A DNA stretch of 64,000 nt from Rhizobiales bacterium Ga0077545 (GTDB taxonomy: Bacteria; Pseudomonadota; Alphaproteobacteria; Rhizobiales; Methylopilaceae): assembly GCA_001464335.1 (NCBI GenBank), contig LNEV01000019.1, positions 1 to 64,000 of the forward strand. Reading direction: 5' to 3'. Below, piece after piece: positions 61,271 to 64,000 of this stretch (positions are counted from its first letter, which is position 1; every line of letters begins with the position of its first letter). A program made the position numbers and the translations under genes. The notes below the pieces were generated by a model. That model did no database searches. It worked only from the letters and a program-made list of their open reading frames with translations, and was not told the DNA's origin.

Positions 61271-61855
61271 ATGCCACGTCTGTTCACGGCCCTCGAAGTC
61301 CCCTCCGTCATCGGCGAGCGCCTGTCGTTCCTGCGCGGTGGATTGCCGGGCGCCCGCTGGATCGATGCCGAGAATTATCACGTCACGTTGCGCTTTCTCG
61401 GCGACGTGGATGAGCGCACCGCGAGCGAGGCGGCCGATCTGCTGGTCGGGGTCAAACGCGATCCCGTGCAGGTCTCGATCACCGAGCTTGGCGTGTTCGG
61501 CGGTGACCGGCCGCGCTCGATCATCGCCCGCGTGCAGCCGAACACGGAGCTGACCGAGCTTCAGGCCGAGCATGAACGGCTGATGCGCCGCGCGGGTCTG
61601 GCGCCGGAAGGGCGTAAATTCACACCGCATGTCACGCTGGCGCGGTTGCGCGATGTCAGCGCTCATGCCGTGGCCGACTGGCTGTCGCTGCGCGGCGGTG
61701 GCCCGGCCCTCGACTACGAGGCCGACCGTTTCGTCCTTCTGTCATCGCGTGCTTCGACGGGCGGCGGGCCCTACATGGTCGAAGAAGCCTATCCGCTCGG
61801 ATTCGGCGTGGATGACGAAGAAGGAGAGACAGAGGATGACGAAACTCTCTGGTGA
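61271..61855 (+). CDS. thpR: RNA 2',3'-cyclic phosphodiesterase (2H family)
   Basis: This 194-residue 2H-phosphoesterase is of the ThpR/LigT family. Both catalytic HxTx motifs are present: HVTL at 37-40 and HVTL at 121-124, with conserved spacing. It hydrolyses 2',3'-cyclic phosphates and can join 2'-5' RNA in vitro. Followed by phhB with a 20-base overlap. Confidence 0.95.
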   Translation: MPRLFTALEVPSVIGERLSFLRGGLPGARWIDAENYHVTLRFLGDVDERTASEAADLLVGVKRDPVQVSITELGVFGGDRPRSIIARVQPNTELTELQAEHERLMRRAGLAPEGRKFTPHVTLARLRDVSAHAVADWLSLRGGGPALDYEADRFVLLSSRASTGGGPYMVEEAYPLGFGVDDEEGETEDDETLW

Positions 61856-62123
61856 GGCGCGCGCATCGGCGCTCGCGCAGCTCGACGGCTGGGCGGAGGT
61901 GGATGGACGAGATGCGATTTCCCGCACATTCCACTTCAAGAATTTCTCCGAAGCCTTCGCCTTCATGACCCGAGTCGCGCTCGCGGCGGAAAAAATGGAC
62001 CACCACCCCGACTGGTCGAACACCTACGATCGGGTCGCTATCGAACTGTCGAGCCACGATCTCGGAGGTGTGAGCGAGCGGGACACAAAACTTGCCGCAA
62101 TTATCAACAAGATGGCGGCGTGA
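61836..62123 (+). CDS. phhB: Pterin-4a-carbinolamine dehydratase
   Basis: This 95-residue enzyme recycles the pterin cofactor after aromatic hydroxylation. The active-site motif HHPDW (H56, H57) and the third histidine in SSHDLGG (H74) are intact. ATG at 61836 with GGAGAGACAGAGG just upstream; the first codons lie inside the end of thpR, so the two are translationally coupled. No phenylalanine hydroxylase gene lies nearby. Confidence 0.95.
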   Translation: MTKLSGEARASALAQLDGWAEVDGRDAISRTFHFKNFSEAFAFMTRVALAAEKMDHHPDWSNTYDRVAIELSSHDLGGVSERDTKLAAIINKMAA

Positions 62124-62142
62124 TCGCGAGATGAGGGTGGGA

Positions 62143-62502
62143 ATGGATACGAAAGGCGAGTTCGTCGGGCGGATGGACGACGACGAAACACAAGTTCGTG
62201 AGGGCTTCTGGCCCAAAATGGGTCGTTTCGCGGCCTCTGTCCCCTTTGCGGAAGACGCTCTCGCCGCATGGTACTGCGCCTTTGATCGCGATACGCCGAA
62301 CCGCGTGCGCTTTACGCTTCTAGGCGCTTTGGCCTATTTCATCCTCCCCATGGATGTCATACCCGACCTCCTGCCGATCATCGGTTTCGCCGATGACGCA
62401 TCCATCCTGTCGGCCGCGCTTCTGGCGGTCGGCGCCAGCATCAACGAAACCCACCGTACCGCTGCCGGTGAGGCGCTCTCACGCCTGAAGGCGGCGCGCT
62501 GA
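62143..62502 (+). CDS. DUF1232 (YkvA-like) membrane protein
   Basis: This 119-residue protein has the DUF1232 core RFTLLGALAYFILPMDVIPDLLPIIGFADDASIL, containing one hydrophobic hairpin. Function unknown. The ATG at 62143 has GAGG six bases upstream; an ATG four codons earlier is possible. 19 bases after phhB, so likely the same operon. Confidence 0.9.
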   Translation: MDTKGEFVGRMDDDETQVREGFWPKMGRFAASVPFAEDALAAWYCAFDRDTPNRVRFTLLGALAYFILPMDVIPDLLPIIGFADDASILSAALLAVGASINETHRTAAGEALSRLKAAR

Positions 62503-62671
62503 AAGTTCAGGAACCGTGTTGGTCGTTAGCAAATCCTTTCCGAAATCCCTCAATTTTTACGAATTGTTCGTAACTCCGGTCGCAAGATTCACCCTGCTCG
62601 GCAGACGCACCGCTTGCCGTGCTGTGTCCATCGCTGGCCCGTTGCCAGTGGCGAAGGGTGTTTTCGACCAG

Positions 62672-63181
62672 ATGATTTTGCGCCGTCTCGTTCTCGCACT
62701 GCTCCTCACGGCTCACGCGCCGGATGTGTCCAATGCGCAAAACAGCCAGCAGCAGCTGCTCGGCCAGTTTTCGGACTGGAGCGCCTATACTGCCAATGGT
62801 GCGCAGGGCAAGGTCTGCTTCGTGATCTCGCAGCCGAAAAGCCGCGCGCCGGACGGGCTCAATCGGGACCCGGCCTATTTCTATGTGTCGCACCGCCCGG
62901 GTGAAGGCGTCCGCAACGAGGTCTACACGCTCGTGGGCTTTCCGCTGCGCCAAGGCTCGGTGATGGACCTGTCCATCAATGGTGCGCCGTTCCAGCTCGT
63001 GACGCAGGACCAGCGCGGCTGGTCCAACGGTCAGGACGACACGCGGATCGTCGAGGCCATGCGGTCTGGTGCGGAAATGAGTGTGAAGTCGACGTCCGGA
63101 CGCGGCAATGTCACGACAGACACCTATTCGCTGCGCGGGGTTTCCGCCGCGCTGGATGCCGCAAACACGGCTTGCCCTTAA
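62672..63181 (+). CDS. Invasion-associated locus B (IalB) family exported protein
   Basis: This 169-residue protein has a signal peptide (MILRRLVLALLLTAHAPDVSNAQ) and an IalB-type domain (FSDWSAYTANGAQGKVCFVISQP...AYFYVSHRP...VYTLVGFPLRQGS). In Bartonella IalB affects erythrocyte invasion; most members in environmental bacteria have no known virulence role. The frame extends 52 codons upstream, but MILRR gives the only good signal peptide. The 169-base gap before it shows nothing else. Confidence 0.9.
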   Translation: MILRRLVLALLLTAHAPDVSNAQNSQQQLLGQFSDWSAYTANGAQGKVCFVISQPKSRAPDGLNRDPAYFYVSHRPGEGVRNEVYTLVGFPLRQGSVMDLSINGAPFQLVTQDQRGWSNGQDDTRIVEAMRSGAEMSVKSTSGRGNVTTDTYSLRGVSAALDAANTACP

Positions 63182-63269
63182 GCGCTCGGTAATTCCGATC
63201 AGGCAGGAACAAGCCGCGAGGTCATGTGTTTCCCTGTGGGGCCCGAAAGAGCCAGACAGGGAGAACATC

Positions 63270-63593
63270 ATGAACCTCAAGATTTTCGCGCCGGCGCTTG
63301 CCACTCTCATGCTTGCCGGAACGGCTTATGCGCAGAGCCCGTCCCCGGCGGCGGACTGTAAGACGGGCGATCTGAACTGCCCGACCCCGATGAACCAGGA
63401 CAACACCGCTCCGGTCGGAACGGGCCGTTCCGCCACGGAAGCGGGTAATCCCGACGGTACCGGAATGGGCGCCGGTGGCGCGGCAGGCGCGGGCGGCATG
63501 TCCGAGCAGGGCACTCCGGCCGAGCGGAACTCTCCGGCCGCTCAGGAAACCAACCCGACGGTCCAGCCTAACGACCAGGGCAGCAGCAAGTAA
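63270..63593 (+). CDS. Small exported low-complexity protein
   Basis: This 107-residue protein starts with a signal peptide (MNLKIFAPALATLMLAGTAYAQ). The mature part of about 85 residues is low-complexity, rich in Gly, Ala, Pro, Thr and Asn (GTGMGAGGAAGAGGMSEQG), with two cysteines in DCKTGDLNCPTP. Shine-Dalgarno GGGAGAA upstream. Likely intrinsically disordered in the periplasm. Function unknown. Confidence 0.75.
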   Translation: MNLKIFAPALATLMLAGTAYAQSPSPAADCKTGDLNCPTPMNQDNTAPVGTGRSATEAGNPDGTGMGAGGAAGAGGMSEQGTPAERNSPAAQETNPTVQPNDQGSSK

Positions 63594-63614
63594 TTTTTCG
63601 GCAAGCCGAATCGC

Positions 63615-63651
63615 GGGGCCGTCGCCTTCGGGCGGTGGCCTCGTGCTTTTT
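63615..63651 (+). terminator. Intrinsic terminator with UUCG loop
   Basis: GGCCGTCGCC pairs with GGCGGTGGCC (two G-U pairs) around a TTCG tetraloop closed by C-G, followed after a few bases by GCTTTTT. It ends the small exported gene 28 bases before rlmN. Confidence 0.8.
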
Positions 63652-63678
63652 GAACGATTTTACCTTATATGAGCGGCA

Positions 63679-64000
63679 ATGCTGACCTCTGCCGCCACCA
63701 TAGACGCCGTTCCGGCGATCTCATCGCCCATCGTCCCATCTCTCGTCGGGATGACGCGAAGTGAAATCGCGTCCGCCCTTGAAGCGGCCGACGTGTCGCC
63801 CCGCGAGGTGCGCATGCGCGCCGCCCAGATCTGGCACTGGATCTATCATCGCGGTGTCACGGATTTTGCGGCGATGACCAATATCGGAAAGCCCCTGCGG
63901 GCCGTTCTCGAAGAACGTTTCTCGCTTGCGCGTCCCGAAATCGTCACCCAGCAGATATCGACCGACGGCACCCGCAAATGGCTCATCCGCCTCCCGCCGC
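63679..64000 (+). CDS. rlmN: 23S rRNA/tRNA (adenine-C2)-methyltransferase RlmN, N-terminal part
   Basis: The frame runs open from the ATG at 63679 to the window edge, 107 codons. After a variable N-terminus come [51 protein letters not shown] and [15 protein letters not shown]. These are the N-terminal accessory domain and first barrel strand of RlmN, which methylates A2503 of 23S rRNA and A37 of some tRNAs. The radical-SAM cysteines lie beyond the edge. The position after an IalB-family gene is conserved in related bacteria. Confidence 0.93.
   Translation, partial: MLTSAATIDAVPAISSPIVPSLVGMTRSEIASALEAADVSPREVRMRAAQIWHWIYHRGVTDFAAMTNIGKPLRAVLEERFSLARPEIVTQQISTDGTRKWLIRLPP

Noticed and set aside
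62672-63181. IalB-family protein as a virulence marker
   Set aside because: The family is widespread in non-pathogenic Hyphomicrobiales; the name comes from Bartonella and nothing else here suggests pathogenicity.

Overview
This is a GC-rich window of ordinary bacterial chromosome. It almost certainly comes from an alphaproteobacterium of the order Hyphomicrobiales (Rhizobiales). The signs are the blocks atpHAGDC - priA - transaldolase - xerC; the 2-oxoglutarate dehydrogenase operon with mdh and zapE; sdhCDAB; asd - leuB - leuD - leuC - rplS - trmD - rimM - rpsP - ffh; dapF - mtaB - ftsY - yciB; ccmABCDG divergent from acnA; and an IalB-type protein followed by rlmN. Alphaproteobacterial families such as DUF2794, and palindromic TCCGGG-type dispersed repeats, fit the same picture. 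I cannot name the genus from sequence alone. I see no rRNA, tRNA, CRISPR array, prophage, insertion sequence or plasmid function.

Layout: 1-392 is non-coding with a dispersed repeat. 393-6674 is the F1-ATPase operon (minus strand), with an unexpected 79-residue membrane protein gene between atpD and atpC and a small unknown gene translationally coupled to tenA at its end. 6890-12300 holds priA, a glyoxalase-fold gene, a transaldolase-family gene, a charged unknown protein, xerC and two tiny membrane or exported proteins closed by a strong terminator. 12492-21408 is central carbon metabolism (odhA, odhB, lpdA, mdh) with a LysE exporter and a MAPEG protein inside the operon, plus zapE; sucCD is not at its usual place between mdh and odhA. 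21605-28789 has a secreted trypsin-like protease, succinate dehydrogenase, a CoA-ester lyase, a beta-carbonic anhydrase and asd. 28985-40164 is the leucine biosynthesis and ribosome/SRP region, interrupted by small exported, stress and acetyltransferase genes and by a Nudix-like protein with a ruined catalytic box. 40399-51229 has an exported metallo-beta-lactamase-fold protein, the MsrPQ periplasmic methionine-sulfoxide repair system, dapF-mtaB-ftsY-yciB, and cytochrome c maturation genes followed by a membrane cNMP-binding protein. 51419-64000 has aconitase, DUF1223 and DUF2794 proteins, a GNAT acetyltransferase, a BI-1/YbhL protein behind a candidate ybhL leader RNA, the tesA/ABC transporter divergent pair, thpR-phhB-DUF1232, an IalB-like exported protein and the start of rlmN.

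Functionally, the window joins respiration and energy conservation (ATP synthase F1, succinate dehydrogenase, cytochrome c maturation), most of the oxidative TCA cycle (aconitase, 2-oxoglutarate dehydrogenase, succinate and malate dehydrogenases), amino-acid synthesis (leucine, and aspartate-family asd and dapF), protein targeting (ffh, ftsY) and ribosome/tRNA maturation. I found no complete novel multi-gene system. The best leads are the small membrane gene inside the atp operon, the NudC-like protein that keeps its NADH motif but has lost its catalytic glutamates, RNA-structure elements on both sides of rpsP, and a predicted leaderless small ORF in front of leuC.
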